DNA of 64,000 nucleotides from Haloprofundus halobius (GCF_020097835.1 NZ_CP083666.1:2852001-2916000); one strand, 5' to 3'. Shown: positions 17,336 through 32,386, counted from the stretch's first letter. The notes: generated by a model from the letters alone, not told the origin. Made by a program: numbers and translations.

Positions 17336-19756
17336 ATGGCCGCCACCGACGAGGTCGCCTACGTCGAACACCCGCTTCTCGCCCCCAGTTTCATCGAGCG
17401 CCGCCTCTACCAGATACAACTCGCCGGAACCGCCCGAGACGGCCACACGCTCGTCTGTCTCCCCACCGGTCTGGGAAAGACCACCGTCAGCCTCCTCGTC
17501 ACGGCCGAACGCCTTTCGGAGGTCGGCGGCAAATCACTCCTCCTCGCACCGACGAAACCGCTCGTCCAGCAGCACGCCGACTTCTACCGCGAAGCCCTCT
17601 CGATACCGGACGACGACATCGTCGTCTTCACCGGCGACGTTCGCCCGGACGACCGGGCGGCGCTGTGGAACGATGCCCAAATCGTCATCGCAACGCCACA
17701 AGTCGTCGAGAACGACCTCGTCGGCGGCAGAGTGAGCCTCGAACACGTTACCCACCTCACGTTCGACGAGTGTCACCGCGGCACCGGTGACTACGCCTAC
17801 GTCTACATCGCCGAGCGCTATCACCAGGACGCCGGAAACGCGCTCGTCACCGGGATGAGCGCGTCGCCCGGCGGCGACAAGGAGGATATCCTCACCGTCT
17901 GCGAGAACCTCGGTCTCGTCGACGTGACGGTGATGACCGAGGACGACGCCGACGTGGCCGAGTACACCTACGACACCGAGGTGGAGTGGGAGCGAATCGG
18001 CCTCCCCGAGGAGATTCTGACGATTCGCAACGCGCTCAACGAGGTCATCAAAGACCGACTGAGCAAGTTAAAATCGCTCGGCGTGACGCGGGCGACGAGT
18101 CCCGACATCTCCCAGAAGCAACTGAACGGCATCCGCGCCGAGTTGCAGAAGATGATCAACGCCGACGACGGCGACGGCTACAAGGGAATGTCCGTCCACG
18201 CGGAGGTGATGAAACTCCGGCGGGCGGTCGAACTCGTCGAAACGCAGAGCGTCGAATCCGTCCGTCGGTACTTCGAGCGCCAGCGCAACGCCGCCCGCTC
18301 GTCGGGGGCGTCGAAAGCGAGTCAGCGACTCGTTGCTGAACCGAAAGTGCGAGAGGCGATGCGTCTGGCGGAGTCGTTCGACGAACTCCACCCCAAGTTC
18401 TCGAAGACGCGCATCCTCCTCGCCGAGACGCTCGGTCTCGGCGGCGGCGAGCGCGTCATCGTCTTCACCGAGTCCCGTGACACCGCCGAAGCGCTCACCG
18501 AATTTCTTTCACAGAGTTTCGACGCCCGGCGGTTCGTCGGGCAGGGCGACAAAGAGGGGTCGGACGGGATGACCCAGAAGCAACAGCAGGAGACGCTCGA
18601 CGCGTTTCGGGCTGGTGAGTTCGAGGTGCTCGTCTCCACCTCCGTCGCCGAGGAGGGCCTCGACGTGCCGGAGGTCGACCTCGTGCTCTTCTACGAACCC
18701 GTGCCGACGGCGATTCGCTCCATCCAGCGGAAGGGTCGGACCGGACGGCAGACCGAGGGTCGCGTCATCGTCCTCATGGCCGAAGACACGCGCGACGAGG
18801 CGTACTTCTGGATCTCGCGGCGCAAGGAGAGCCAGATGGAGGACGAGTTGAAGAAGTTGAAGGGCGTCGCCGACGAAGTCGAAGACGAACTCGACGACTC
18901 TCAGCAGAGCCTCGACGCCTTCGAAGGGAGCGCGGGCGGAGAAAGCGGACCGAGCGTCCGCGAGAAACGGATGCAACCCGGACTGACGGATTTCTCCGAG
19001 TCGGAGACGAACGACGATGCCGACACAGTCGACAGCGAAGAAGGCCCCGCCACCGACGCCGACAGCGAGGACGGCGTCGTCGCTGCTGTCGGCGGCCGCG
19101 ACGACGAGGAACTCGTCGAAATCGTCGCCGACCAGCGCGAACTCGACTCGACCATCGCTCGCGACCTCTCGACGCGCGAGGGAGTCCGGACCCGACTCGA
19201 AACGCTCGCCGTCGGCGACTACGTGCTCTCGGATCGCGTTGCCGTCGAACGGAAATCCGTCTCGGACTTTCTCGACACGCTCACCGGCGGCGACCGCTCG
19301 CTGTTTGAGCAGGTCGCCGACATGTCGAGACACTACTCGCGGCCCATCGTCGTCATCGAGGGCGACCGACTGTACGAGGAACGAAACGTCCACCCGAACG
19401 CGATTCGCGGTGCGCTCTCCAGTCTCGCCGTCGACTTCGGCGTGAGCGTGCTCCGGACGGAAGACGAGAAGGACACCGCCGACCTGCTGGAGGTCATCGC
19501 GACGCGCGAGCAGGCGAGCGCCGAGCGGTCGGTCAACGTCCACGGCGAGAAGAGCGCGAAGACGCTCGACGAGCAGCAGGAGTACGTCGTCAGTTCCATC
19601 GCCGACATCGGTCCGGTCTCCGCGCGGGCGCTGTTGGAGCACTTCGGCTCCGTCGAGGCCGTGATGACCGCGTCGAAGGACGACCTGCTCGAGGTCCACG
19701 GCGTCGGCGAAGTGACCGCCGACCGCATCCGCGAGGTTGTCGGCAGTACGTATTAG
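17336..19756 (+). CDS. hef: Hef, FANCM-like helicase/XPF-type nuclease
   Basis: Archaeal fork-processing enzyme. The N-terminal helicase has LPTGLGKTTVSLL (residues about 42), DECHRGTGDYAYV, TGMSASPGG and the C-terminal helicase block KGRTGRQTEGRVIVLMA. An acidic linker (about residues 520-585) follows. The XPF nuclease core VAVERKSVSDFLDTL (about residue 635) carries the active-site ERK-x3-D motif, and a tandem HhH (IADIGPVSARALLEHFGS, LEVHGVGEVTADRI) ends the protein. 806 aa, the full-length fusion and not the split form. Probably leaderless (CCTTATCC about 28 bases upstream). Confidence 0.97.
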   Translation: MAATDEVAYVEHPLLAPSFIERRLYQIQLAGTARDGHTLVCLPTGLGKTTVSLLVTAERLSEVGGKSLLLAPTKPLVQQHADFYREALSIPDDDIVVFTGDVRPDDRAALWNDAQIVIATPQVVENDLVGGRVSLEHVTHLTFDECHRGTGDYAYVYIAERYHQDAGNALVTGMSASPGGDKEDILTVCENLGLVDVTVMTEDDADVAEYTYDTEVEWERIGLPEEILTIRNALNEVIKDRLSKLKSLGVTRATSPDISQKQLNGIRAELQKMINADDGDGYKGMSVHAEVMKLRRAVELVETQSVESVRRYFERQRNAARSSGASKASQRLVAEPKVREAMRLAESFDELHPKFSKTRILLAETLGLGGGERVIVFTESRDTAEALTEFLSQSFDARRFVGQGDKEGSDGMTQKQQQETLDAFRAGEFEVLVSTSVAEEGLDVPEVDLVLFYEPVPTAIRSIQRKGRTGRQTEGRVIVLMAEDTRDEAYFWISRRKESQMEDELKKLKGVADEVEDELDDSQQSLDAFEGSAGGESGPSVREKRMQPGLTDFSESETNDDADTVDSEEGPATDADSEDGVVAAVGGRDDEELVEIVADQRELDSTIARDLSTREGVRTRLETLAVGDYVLSDRVAVERKSVSDFLDTLTGGDRSLFEQVADMSRHYSRPIVVIEGDRLYEERNVHPNAIRGALSSLAVDFGVSVLRTEDEKDTADLLEVIATREQASAERSVNVHGEKSAKTLDEQQEYVVSSIADIGPVSARALLEHFGSVEAVMTASKDDLLEVHGVGEVTADRIREVVGSTY

Positions 19757-19860
19757 GAGAACGTAAACTCGACCAGTCCGGGCGCACGACGACAATCGAC
19801 GGTCGAACGACTGCGACCCGTCGAGAAGACGCTTCGACCGACTCGCCGAGACACCACCGA

Positions 19861-20493
19861 CTACCGATTCAGCGCCGACAACGTCTCCGCGGCCTCTCTC
19901 GCGGCTGACAGTAGTTCCGTGGCGCGTCGAGGGTCGTCGGCCGACTCGGCGGCGGTCGCGTAGCGCGTCACCGTCCGGACGAGCGCGGCGCGCGCTTCGC
20001 TCAAGTCGCTCTCTGCGTGTTGTTTCGGCTGATTCGGTACCGTGGACGCGTCTGCCGACTCCGTCGGTGCCGACGCGGTTCCGGTCGCGGTAGAGCGGTC
20101 GGTCTCGGCCGCGGGTGCGCGCTGGGGGGCCTGCGACTCCGACGTCAGTTCGACCTCGGGGTCTCCGTCGTTCTCGGCCGCTTCCTGTCCGGGTTCGCTC
20201 TCGGCAGTTCGCGTCGCGTCGGTGGTCGGTGTCTCGTCGGTCACCCGCTTCGAGTCGCCGGTTTGTGCCGCCCCGTTCGATTCTGCGACCTGCGCGTTCT
20301 GACACGTCGGGCAGAACTCCTGGTCCTGATAGCGGAAGATAGGGTCGCCGCAGGTGTCGCAGTGTCTGTTCGTCATCGTCGCGCCTTTCAACAGGAGTTC
20401 GCTCATCCGCTGGGTGGATTTGCGCTTCTCCTCGTCGCGGGCGAACTTCTTCCGAAGTTTCTCGCGCTCGGCCTCCTTGTCGAACTCGCTCAT
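19861..20493 (-). CDS. Sjogren's syndrome/scleroderma autoantigen 1-family zinc protein
   Basis: 210 aa. A charged helical N-terminus ([24 protein letters not shown]) and [20 protein letters not shown] lead into a zinc knuckle (CDTCGDPI and CPTCQ), the layout of the archaeal p27/SSSCA1 family. An Ala/Thr/Glu-rich disordered stretch (about residues 75-150) links to a C-terminal helical hairpin ([17 protein letters not shown] ... [15 protein letters not shown]). Function in archaea unknown. The start at 20493 sits at the conserved MSEFDKEAE. Convergent with hef, divergent from mdh. Confidence 0.87.
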   Translation of the reverse strand: MSEFDKEAEREKLRKKFARDEEKRKSTQRMSELLLKGATMTNRHCDTCGDPIFRYQDQEFCPTCQNAQVAESNGAAQTGDSKRVTDETPTTDATRTAESEPGQEAAENDGDPEVELTSESQAPQRAPAAETDRSTATGTASAPTESADASTVPNQPKQHAESDLSEARAALVRTVTRYATAAESADDPRRATELLSAAREAAETLSALNR

Positions 20494-20692
20494 ATCGCGG
20501 CACAAGGGTGCCTGTGCCGAAAAAGTCACCGGGGGCGCTCGTGCGCCTGCGACCTCGACGCGACGTATCACGGTTCCGCGGGAGGTCGGCCGGTCGTCGG
20601 GTCGCCGACCGACCGCTCTCGAATCCAGTTCGTCCGGTTTTACGGAGGGTTCCGAAGCGCTTAATCACGTTCCGCGGTCAGATTTACGTGGT

Positions 20693-21607
20693 ATGACGAA
20701 AGTGAGCGTGGTCGGTGCCGCCGGGACGGTGGGCGCCGCCGCTGGGTACAACATCGCACTTCGGGATATCTGCGACGAACTCGTCTTCGTCGACATCCCG
20801 GACATGGAGGACAAGACGGTCGGGCAGGCGGCCGACACGAACCACGGCGTCGCGTATGACTCGAACACCGTCGTCCGACAGGGCGGCTACGAGGACACCG
20901 CCGGCTCCGACGTCGTCGTCATCACGGCCGGTATCCCGCGCAAGGAGGGTCAGACACGCATCGACCTCGCGGGCGACAACGCGCCCATCATGGAGGACAT
21001 CGGCTCCTCGCTCGCCGAGTACAACGACGACTTCGTCTCCATCACCACCTCGAACCCGGTCGACCTGCTTAACCGTCACCTCTACGAGGTCGGTGACCGC
21101 GACCGCCACACGGTCATCGGCTTCGGCGGCCGCCTCGACTCGGCGCGCTTCCGCTACGTGCTCTCGGAACGCTTCAATGCGCCCGTCAAGAACGTCGAAG
21201 CGACGATTCTCGGCGAACACGGCGACGCGCAGGTGCCGGTGTTCTCGAAGGTCCGCGTCGACGGCCGCGACCCCGAGTTCACCGACGACGAGCGAGAGGA
21301 GATTCTCTCCGACCTCCAGGAGTCGGCGATGGACGTCATCAGCCGGAAGGGAGCGACCCAGTGGGGGCCGGCGACGGGCGTCGCTCACATGGTCGAAGCC
21401 GTCCTCCGCGATACCGGCGAGGTACTGCCGGGGAGTCTCGTCCTCAACGGCGAATACGGGTACGAAGATACCGCCTTCGGCGTTCCGGTCAAACTCGGTT
21501 CGGAGGGTATCGTCGAAGTCGTCGACTGGGACCTCGACGAGTACGAAGAGGACCTCATGGACGACGCCGCCGAGAAACTCCGCGACCAGTACGACAAAAT
21601 CTCGTAA
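20693..21607 (+). CDS. mdh: Malate dehydrogenase (LDH-like)
   Basis: NAD-dependent oxidation of malate to oxaloacetate in the citric acid cycle. The Rossmann loop is [15 protein letters not shown] near residue 8, with D in VFVDIPD (NAD preference). [21 protein letters not shown] holds the mobile loop with the substrate Arg pair, and [14 protein letters not shown] holds the catalytic His. 304 aa is normal for the tetrameric haloarchaeal enzyme. ATG 20693 starts at the conserved MTKVSVVGA; a TTAAT element about 30 bases upstream suggests a leaderless transcript. Confidence 0.96.
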   Translation: MTKVSVVGAAGTVGAAAGYNIALRDICDELVFVDIPDMEDKTVGQAADTNHGVAYDSNTVVRQGGYEDTAGSDVVVITAGIPRKEGQTRIDLAGDNAPIMEDIGSSLAEYNDDFVSITTSNPVDLLNRHLYEVGDRDRHTVIGFGGRLDSARFRYVLSERFNAPVKNVEATILGEHGDAQVPVFSKVRVDGRDPEFTDDEREEILSDLQESAMDVISRKGATQWGPATGVAHMVEAVLRDTGEVLPGSLVLNGEYGYEDTAFGVPVKLGSEGIVEVVDWDLDEYEEDLMDDAAEKLRDQYDKIS

Positions 21608-21756
21608 CCGCCGCGCTTCACCGCCTGCTTTTTCGCCCGGTATCGAACCGGTACCCATCGAGTCTCGCGTTCGTCCCGGTGGCCCTGCGGGCGTCGGTGC
21701 CGCGAGTGTCGGCGTCGCGAGCGCTGACGCTGCAACCACCGACTCGTCGCACGTCG

Positions 21757-21993
21757 TTACCGCGTGAGTTGGTCCAGCAACCGCGCTTGGCGACGACGGG
21801 CGCGCACGTACCCGACCGCTGTCTGGCCGCACATCAACAGACAGAACACGAGGATGACTGCGCCGAACACCACTCCGAAGTTGGCGGGATCCAGTTCGTC
21901 CAGCGCTACGACGGACCCGAGGAGCGGAACGGCGATGGCCGATTCGAAGGGGGGAATCACACGCTCGGCTACGTGGTCCGGATATAACGACAT
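21757..21993 (-). CDS. Small membrane protein, 78 aa
   Basis: A short protein with two hydrophobic segments (AIAVPLLGSVVALDEL and VVFGAVILVFCLLMCGQTAVGYV) and a basic C-terminus (RARRRQARLLDQLTR), which should face the cytoplasm. No recognised family. The start at 21993 (MSLYPDHVAERV) gives a compact protein; longer in-frame extensions run towards the IS element and are not convincing. Upstream, the IS begins about 55 bases away, so its promoter may have been displaced. Confidence 0.55.
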   Translation of the reverse strand: MSLYPDHVAERVIPPFESAIAVPLLGSVVALDELDPANFGVVFGAVILVFCLLMCGQTAVGYVRARRRQARLLDQLTR

Positions 21994-22178
21994 GTGGCGA
22001 CTACTCGGCGGTAGGCCGACCCAAAGCGCTCGAAGCCGGTGCTTACGGAAAATTCGAGGCGAAAGCCTCGCCCTTCGGGGTGGGGATGAAGCCGACCAAC
22101 AGTATTCAACCGTCGATGACGGCACGGACGGGGTTCCAACGCAATCGTTAAAGCTTCCGACCGTAATAGTATGCATAG

Positions 22179-22606
22179 ATGGTAAAGAGTACCCGTCACG
22201 CGAAATACGAACTCTACTACCACATAGTGTTCGTGCCGAAATCTGGCGGAATCGAAAATTCCGCTGACCTCGCGGAACCGGATTCCGCTCAGTATCGGCG
22301 TTCGTACCTGACGGGGAAGACAAAGGAACGTCTCGAAACCATCTTCGCGGAAATCTGTGAGGACAAAGACCTTGAACTGGCCGAGTGCGAGGTCATGCCC
22401 GACCACGTACACCTGTTCATCGGGAGTCCACCGAAGAACGCCCCGTCACTCATCGTCAACTGGGTCAAGGGCATCTCCGCGCGGAAGTACAACCAACGCC
22501 ACGACGACCGCGTGAAGTGGACTCGTTCGTACTACGTCGGAACAGCGGGAAGTGCTTCGAAAGGCGCTGTCGAACGTTACATCGCTGAACAGGAAGGTAA
22601 CGACAC

Positions 22607-22610
<4 letters not shown>
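22179..22610 (+). CDS. tnpA: IS200/IS605 Y1 HUH transposase
   Basis: 143 aa. TnpA excises and inserts the element as single-stranded DNA. The HUH metal motif is HVHLF (preceded by AECEVMPD), and the nucleophilic Tyr is in [10 protein letters not shown]. The N-terminal strand [12 protein letters not shown] is typical. Between VPK and RRSYLTG there are about 15 extra residues ([17 protein letters not shown] region) not usual in the family; the DNA there holds short near-repeats (GGCGGAATCG, GCGGAACCGG), suggesting a local duplication. Activity may be affected. Overlaps tnpB by ATGA. Confidence 0.93.
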
Positions 22611-23984
<1,374 letters not shown>

Positions 23985-23988
<4 letters not shown>

Positions 23989-25772
23989 GCGAGGTCTTCC
24001 CTGCCCGAGAGACGCTGTTTGAGCGCCGTCGCCGTCTTCTCGCCGACGCCGGGGACGTCGCGGAGGTCGTCCGCCGACGCGGTGCGGACGTTGTCGACGC
24101 TCCCGAACCGTCTGAGCAGATTCCGTCGCGTGGTGGGACCGACGCCGGGGACGTCGTCCAACACCGTCCTCACGTCGTCGCGCAGCGTCTGATGGTAGGA
24201 GACGGCGAATCGGTGCGCCTCGTCGCGGACGCGCTGGAGGACGTGGAGATGCGGCGCGTCGTTCGGCCAGTTGTACACCCCCGAATCGGCGATGACCAGC
24301 TCCTCGTCTTTCGCCAGCGCGACGACGGGCACGTCCCACCCCGCTTCACGGAGTGCGTCCTGTGCCGCGCCCAATTGGCCGTCGCCGCCGTCGATGAGCA
24401 GTAAATCGGGATCCGGTCTGTCGTCGCGGCCCTCGACGGCGCGCTGCGCCCGCCAGCGGATCAACTCGCGCATGTTCGCGTAGTCGTCGTTTCTGTCGGG
24501 GAGCTTCTTTCGCCGATAATCCGCTTTTTCCGCGATAGCTCCGCGGGAGTTCTGTCCCGCTCCGCCACCTCCGTCGACGAAACAGACGTCACTACCGACG
24601 ACGGCTTTCCCTTGCGCGTGGCTCACGTCGAACCCCTCGATTCGCGTCGGCCGCGGAATCCCGAGCGCGTCCGCCAGCGCGCCGAGTTCGTCGCCGCGGG
24701 CGGGACCACGGCGGGCGTTCTTCAGCGCGAGTTCGACCAGTTTCGCCTCCCGTCCCGTCCCGGGAACGCGGACGGCGACGCCCTCTGCTTCGAGCCACGC
24801 GAACAACTCACCGTCGTCCGGTCGCTCCGAGAGCAGCAGCGCGTCTGGCAGTCGCCGCTCGGCGTAGTACTGCGGGATGAACGCCGCCAGCACCTCGGCG
24901 ACTCGGTCCTCGCCCTCGGGCGCTTGCAGGCGGTGTCGCGACCGGTCGACCAACTGTCCACGCTCGCTGTGCAGTCGGGCGACCGTGGCCGTGTCGCCCT
25001 CGATGGCCGCACCCAGCACGTCGACTTCGCGTTCGTGGCTCCGCCCCGACACCGCTTCGCCGCCGCCGCTGTGGAACGATTCGACGGCGTCGAGTTTGTC
25101 GCGGAGGTTCGCCGCGCGCTCGAACTCCTGATTCTGTGCCGCTTCTTCCATTGCCCGTCGGAGCGGGTCGGCGAGCACGCCCGTCTCGCCCTCGAAGAAC
25201 CGAACGACGGAGTTCGCGTCCTCCCGGTAGGTTTCCTCCGAGATCTCGCCGGTACACGGGGCCGTACACAGCCCCATCTCGTAGTCGAGACAGGGGCGGT
25301 CGCGGCCGCTGTACTTGTGATCCGAACAGCCGCGGACGCCGTACGTCTCGCGGAGCGCCTTCACGACGACGTCCACGCGCCCTTTGTCGGTGTACGGGCC
25401 GAAGACGGTCGACCCTTCTTCGGGGTCGCGCGTCACCTCGATGCGCGGGACGGGGTGGTCGGTCAACTGGACGAGCGGGTAGGATTTGTCGTCCTTCAGG
25501 CGGACGTTGTACTTCGGCTGGTGGCGCTTGATGAGGTTCGCCTCCAGCAACAGCGCCTGCGTCTCGGTGTCGGTGACGGCGAAGTCGACTCTCTCTGCTC
25601 GTCGGACCATCCGTCGGATGCGGTCGCTGCGCGGGTCGGCGTACGACCGGACGCGGCTCCTGAGGTCGACGGCCTTCCCTACGTAGAGAACCGTGTCGTC
25701 GGCCAGAAACTGGTAGACACCCGGCTCTCTCGGTAACTCGGTTGCACGTTCGCGAACGCCGCTCGCGTCCAT
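23985..25772 (-). CDS. uvrC: UvrABC nuclease subunit UvrC
   Basis: Incises DNA on both sides of a lesion in nucleotide excision repair. The GIY-YIG nuclease occupies residues about 14-95 ([17 protein letters not shown], then [12 protein letters not shown]). The Cys cluster is CSDHKY...[13 protein letters not shown], and a UVR helix lies near [20 protein letters not shown]. The RNase H-like domain is in [28 protein letters not shown] and [14 protein letters not shown]. Tandem HhH motifs end it ([31 protein letters not shown]). 595 aa. The last base of its Ala codon and the stop come from the adjacent IS, yet the protein is unchanged. Confidence 0.96.
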
Positions 25773-25885
25773 TCGTCTGCGATTGGTGACGAACGGGCTT
25801 GAGGGTGACGCGTTCGATTCTCGACTGGCCTCGACGTTGAGGCCGTCCCGCTACCTACAAACCGCCGTCGGTCGAACGTCCGGGC

Positions 25886-26149
25886 ATGACCGACACCGTC
25901 CGCTGCTGGTTCGTCGAACGCGACTACACCGACCGCGACCTCATCGTCCTCACGTACGCGACGCTCGACGGCGGGCGAAGCTACCGAAAGGAACTCGCGG
26001 TTACGGTCATCGACAAGTACGACGTGACCGCCGCCGTCGACGTCGACCCGGACAACCTCGAAGCGATCGACGACTCCGAGCGACGTGAACGCTACGCGGC
26101 GGAGGCCGAGCGGATGGCCGCCTCGCACGCCCCCGACGACGAGGTCTGA
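25886..26149 (+). CDS. Conserved haloarchaeal hypothetical protein, 87 aa
   Basis: A compact alpha/beta protein (VRCWFVERDYTDRDLIVLTYATLDG, then KELAVTVIDKYDVTAAVDVD), with an acidic helical C-terminus. Good haloarchaeal codon use supports a real gene. No family recognised with confidence. It is divergent from uvrC and 127 bases before the ABC transporter genes on the same strand. Function unknown. Confidence 0.72.
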   Translation: MTDTVRCWFVERDYTDRDLIVLTYATLDGGRSYRKELAVTVIDKYDVTAAVDVDPDNLEAIDDSERRERYAAEAERMAASHAPDDEV

Positions 26150-26276
26150 GCCGCCCGCCCCGCCCGAACCGTCGGCTCTCATTCGGCGCTTCTCTCGGGT
26201 TCGCGCGGAAACAACCGTGACCGATGGTATCATCGAACCCAAAACACTTTATTGCGGAGGGTGGCAACCCCGGGCC

Positions 26277-27203
26277 ATGACCGCCATCGAACTGTCGGAC
26301 GTGACGAAGCGGTACGGCGACGTGACGGCCGTCCGCGACCTCGACCTCACAGTCTCGGAGGGCGAGGTGTTCGGTTTCCTCGGACCGAACGGTGCGGGGA
26401 AATCGACAACGATTAACATGTTGTTGGATTTCGTCCGCCCCACCTCGGGGACGATCCGCGTACTCGGTCACGACGCCCAGCGCGAGAGCGTCACCGTCCG
26501 ACAGCGAACCGGCGTGCTTCCCGAAGGATTCGGCGTGTACAACCGCCTCACGGGACGCAAACACATCGAGTTCGCGCTCCGCTCGAAGGGGGTCGACGTC
26601 GACCCCGACGAGATGCTCGCGCGCGTCGGCCTCTCCGACGCCGCCGACCGGAAGGCGGGCGGCTACTCGAAGGGGATGCGCCAGCGCCTCGCGCTCGGGA
26701 TGGCGCTCGTCGGCGACCCGGATCTGCTCATCCTCGACGAGCCCTCCTCGGGGCTGGACCCCGCCGGGGCCAAGGAGATGCGCGACATCGTGCGCCGCGA
26801 AGCCGGCCGCGGCGCGACGGTCTTTTTCTCCAGTCACGTGCTCGGACAGGTCGAGTCCGTCTGCGACCGCGTCGGCATCATGCGCGAGGGCGAACTCATC
26901 GCCGAGGACAGCATCGAGAGCCTTCGAGAAGCGGCCGGCGGCGACGAGACGCTCGTGCTCACCGTCGACAGCGCGAGTCAGGACGACCTTGACGCTGTCC
27001 GCGCGCTCGACGGCGTCAGCGCCGCGACGACCGACGGCGGCACCGTCACCGTCTCCTGCGACAGCGGTGCGAAGACGACGGTCATCGCCGCGCTCGAAGA
27101 CCAGGGCGTGACGGTGAAGGACTTCGAGACGCAGTCGGCGTCGCTGGAGGACCTCTTCCTCTCGTACACCGAAGACGAGGAGAAACAGGAGGTGTCGGCA
27201 TGA
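26277..27203 (+). CDS. ABC transporter ATP-binding protein (CcmA/NosF type)
   Basis: 308 aa ATPase subunit of an ABC-2 type exporter. Walker A GPNGAGKST (about residues 37-45), Q-loop near VLPEGF, signature YSKGMRQRLALG, Walker B LLILDEPSSGLDP and switch His in FFSSHVL. A C-terminal extension of about 90 residues (from GGDETLVLTVDS) is typical of the CcmA family. I chose ATG 26277 at the conserved MTAIELSDVTKRYG; a TATA-like ACACTTTATT lies about 30 bases upstream. Its stop overlaps the permease ATG (ATGA). Confidence 0.94.
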   Translation: MTAIELSDVTKRYGDVTAVRDLDLTVSEGEVFGFLGPNGAGKSTTINMLLDFVRPTSGTIRVLGHDAQRESVTVRQRTGVLPEGFGVYNRLTGRKHIEFALRSKGVDVDPDEMLARVGLSDAADRKAGGYSKGMRQRLALGMALVGDPDLLILDEPSSGLDPAGAKEMRDIVRREAGRGATVFFSSHVLGQVESVCDRVGIMREGELIAEDSIESLREAAGGDETLVLTVDSASQDDLDAVRALDGVSAATTDGGTVTVSCDSGAKTTVIAALEDQGVTVKDFETQSASLEDLFLSYTEDEEKQEVSA

Positions 27204-28015
27204 GTTGGCAAGCCATCGCGCAGAAGGATTTCGAGGACGCCGTCCGCTCGCGGTGGGTGCTCGCGCTCACCGCCTTCTTCGTGCTGCTCATCGCCGCCGC
27301 CGCGTACTTCGTCCGCCCCGGCCCCGGTCAGACGTTCAGTTCCAACCAACTGCTCGGGATGGTCAGCGGGACCATCGTGACGACGCTCGTCCCGCTCATC
27401 GCGCTCGTGATGGCGTACAGCGCGGTCGTCGGCGAACGCGACTCCGGGTCGCTGAAACTCCTGCTGTCGCTACCGCACTCGCGCGCCGACGTGGTGTTCG
27501 GGAAAGTCGTCGGCCGGTCGCTGGCGCTGGCGGTGCCCATCGTCGTCGGGTTCATCGTCCCGGCGCTGCTGTTAGCGCTCGGCCCGCTGCAGTTCGACGC
27601 CGGTTCGTACGTCGGCTACACCCTCCTCACCGTCTTCCTCGGCGTCGTCTTCGTCGCCATCGCCGTCGGCTTCTCGGCGGCGATGGCCTCGCAGCGCCTC
27701 GCCGTCGGCGGTGCCATCGCGCTGTACTTCCTGTTCGTCCCCCTGTGGGGTGCGGTTCGCTTCCCGCTGCAACTGTACCTGTCGATGGGTGGCGGACCCT
27801 CGTGGCTCCCCATCGCCGGACAGGACCTCTTCACCGCGTTCCAGTTGCTGAACCCGAACGCGGCGTTCAAAATCATCTCGGAGGCGTTCCTCGGCGGACA
27901 GCTGTTCGCCGGCCAGAGCGCACAGCTACAGCTCGCTGCCGTCGGGATGCTCCTGGTCTGGCTCGCGGTGCCGCCGCTTCTCGGTTTCCTCCGGTTCGAG
28001 TCCGCGGACCTCTGA
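27200..28015 (+). CDS. ABC-2 type transporter permease
   Basis: 271 aa with six membrane segments. It opens SWQAIAQKDFEDAVRSRWVLALTAFFVLL and has the diagnostic loop VVGERDSGSLKLLLSLPHSRADVVFGK, followed by LNPNAAFKI in the last periplasmic region. It pairs with the ATPase just upstream through a 4-base overlap. Cargo unknown; NosFY-like transporters of this form are often linked to copper or stress, but nothing here proves that. A paralogue without its own ATPase lies at 35157-35996. Confidence 0.92.
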   Translation: MSWQAIAQKDFEDAVRSRWVLALTAFFVLLIAAAAYFVRPGPGQTFSSNQLLGMVSGTIVTTLVPLIALVMAYSAVVGERDSGSLKLLLSLPHSRADVVFGKVVGRSLALAVPIVVGFIVPALLLALGPLQFDAGSYVGYTLLTVFLGVVFVAIAVGFSAAMASQRLAVGGAIALYFLFVPLWGAVRFPLQLYLSMGGGPSWLPIAGQDLFTAFQLLNPNAAFKIISEAFLGGQLFAGQSAQLQLAAVGMLLVWLAVPPLLGFLRFESADL

Positions 28016-28096
28016 GCACGGTCGGTCGTCGCTACCTCTGTCGCGTTCGATTCTACGGCTACCGCTGTCCGGTCAGGTTACCGCCGTCCCGAACGC

Positions 28097-28312
28097 TCAC
28101 TCGTCGCTGTCTCCTGAAGCGACGCGACGGAACAGCCGAAGACAGGGAAGAGAGAGGACGACGCCGACGAGGAGAAACAGCGGGACGGCCAGCCAGTCCG
28201 GCGCGAACAGCTGAAACAGGACGGCGACGACGAGCAACGTCGCGAAGTAGACGAGCCCGACGGCTCGTAGCGTGCTCGGCTCTGTCGGTCGGGGGTTCGT
28301 CACGCCAAGCAT
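28097..28312 (-). CDS. Small two-helix membrane protein, 71 aa
   Basis: Residues about 17-37 (AVGLVYFATLLVVAVLFQLF) and 41-60 (WLAVPLFLLVGVVLSLPCLRLF) are membrane helices; the tail GDSDE is acidic. Codon usage and a start preceded by an AT-rich region (28325-28350) support it. No family recognised. Convergent with the ABC permease and located just after ligA's end, on the same strand as ligA. Confidence 0.65.
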   Translation of the reverse strand: MLGVTNPRPTEPSTLRAVGLVYFATLLVVAVLFQLFAPDWLAVPLFLLVGVVLSLPCLRLFRRVASGDSDE

Positions 28313-28370
28313 CTTCTAGGTGACCGTTCAACGTCATGATTAATATATCTATTTCCTGGCCTCGTCCGCG

Positions 28371-31857
<3,487 letters not shown>

Positions 31858-31929
31858 ACGGCACCGCTTCCGTTCTTCCCGTTCGCCTTGCAACGCTCGG
31901 TTATCACCTCTCAGGTCGTCCGTTCTAGT

Positions 31930-32325
31930 ATGCAGAGAGCGATAATCGGCCTTCTCGGGCTGACCTTGGCGCTGTTTCCAGAGCGCGTCCGCGAGATTTA
32001 CGAACGCCTCGCACTCGACAACCCCGATGACTGCGTCGCCAAAGCGTCGTTCCATCCCGCCATCCGTACGGAGGGGCTGCTGTTCGTAGCGACCAGTCTC
32101 CTCGGCGGAAGCGCGTACGCGTGGCAGACGAACGCCCTCGGAGCGACGGGTGTCGTCGCGCTGCTGTTCCCGAAGCGGTCGCTCGACTTCAGCGCCGCGC
32201 TCACGTACGAACACCCGGAAGCGGTCGAGTGGAGAGACGGGCTCGTCACCGCCGTCCGCGGATTCGGTATCCTCTACGTCGCCGTTGCGCTCTCCGAGGC
32301 CAAGAAACGCCGGAGCGAGTACTGA
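31930..32325 (+). CDS. Small membrane protein, 131 aa, unknown
   Basis: The start MQRAIIGLLGLTLALFPERVREIYERLALDNP suggests a membrane-entering helix followed by an amphipathic one. Further hydrophobic segments lie at about residues 49-68 (GLLFVATSLLGGSAYAW), 70-85 and 112-125. Codon use is typical of the genome. No family recognised. It is 72 bases after the aminotransferase and 86 before metY on the same strand; it is probably not part of either unit. Confidence 0.65.
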   Translation: MQRAIIGLLGLTLALFPERVREIYERLALDNPDDCVAKASFHPAIRTEGLLFVATSLLGGSAYAWQTNALGATGVVALLFPKRSLDFSAALTYEHPEAVEWRDGLVTAVRGFGILYVAVALSEAKKRRSEY

Positions 32326-32386
32326 CTGCTTCGCGGTGGGTTCGGACGACACCCTGCAGCATTTGCCGTAACTGACGGTTATATCC

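Noticed and set aside
18509-20668. Long minus-strand frame of 719 codons
   Set aside because: Most of it is antisense to hef and it has the Arg/Gly/Asp-rich composition typical of shadows; the real minus-strand gene here is 19861-20493 in another frame.
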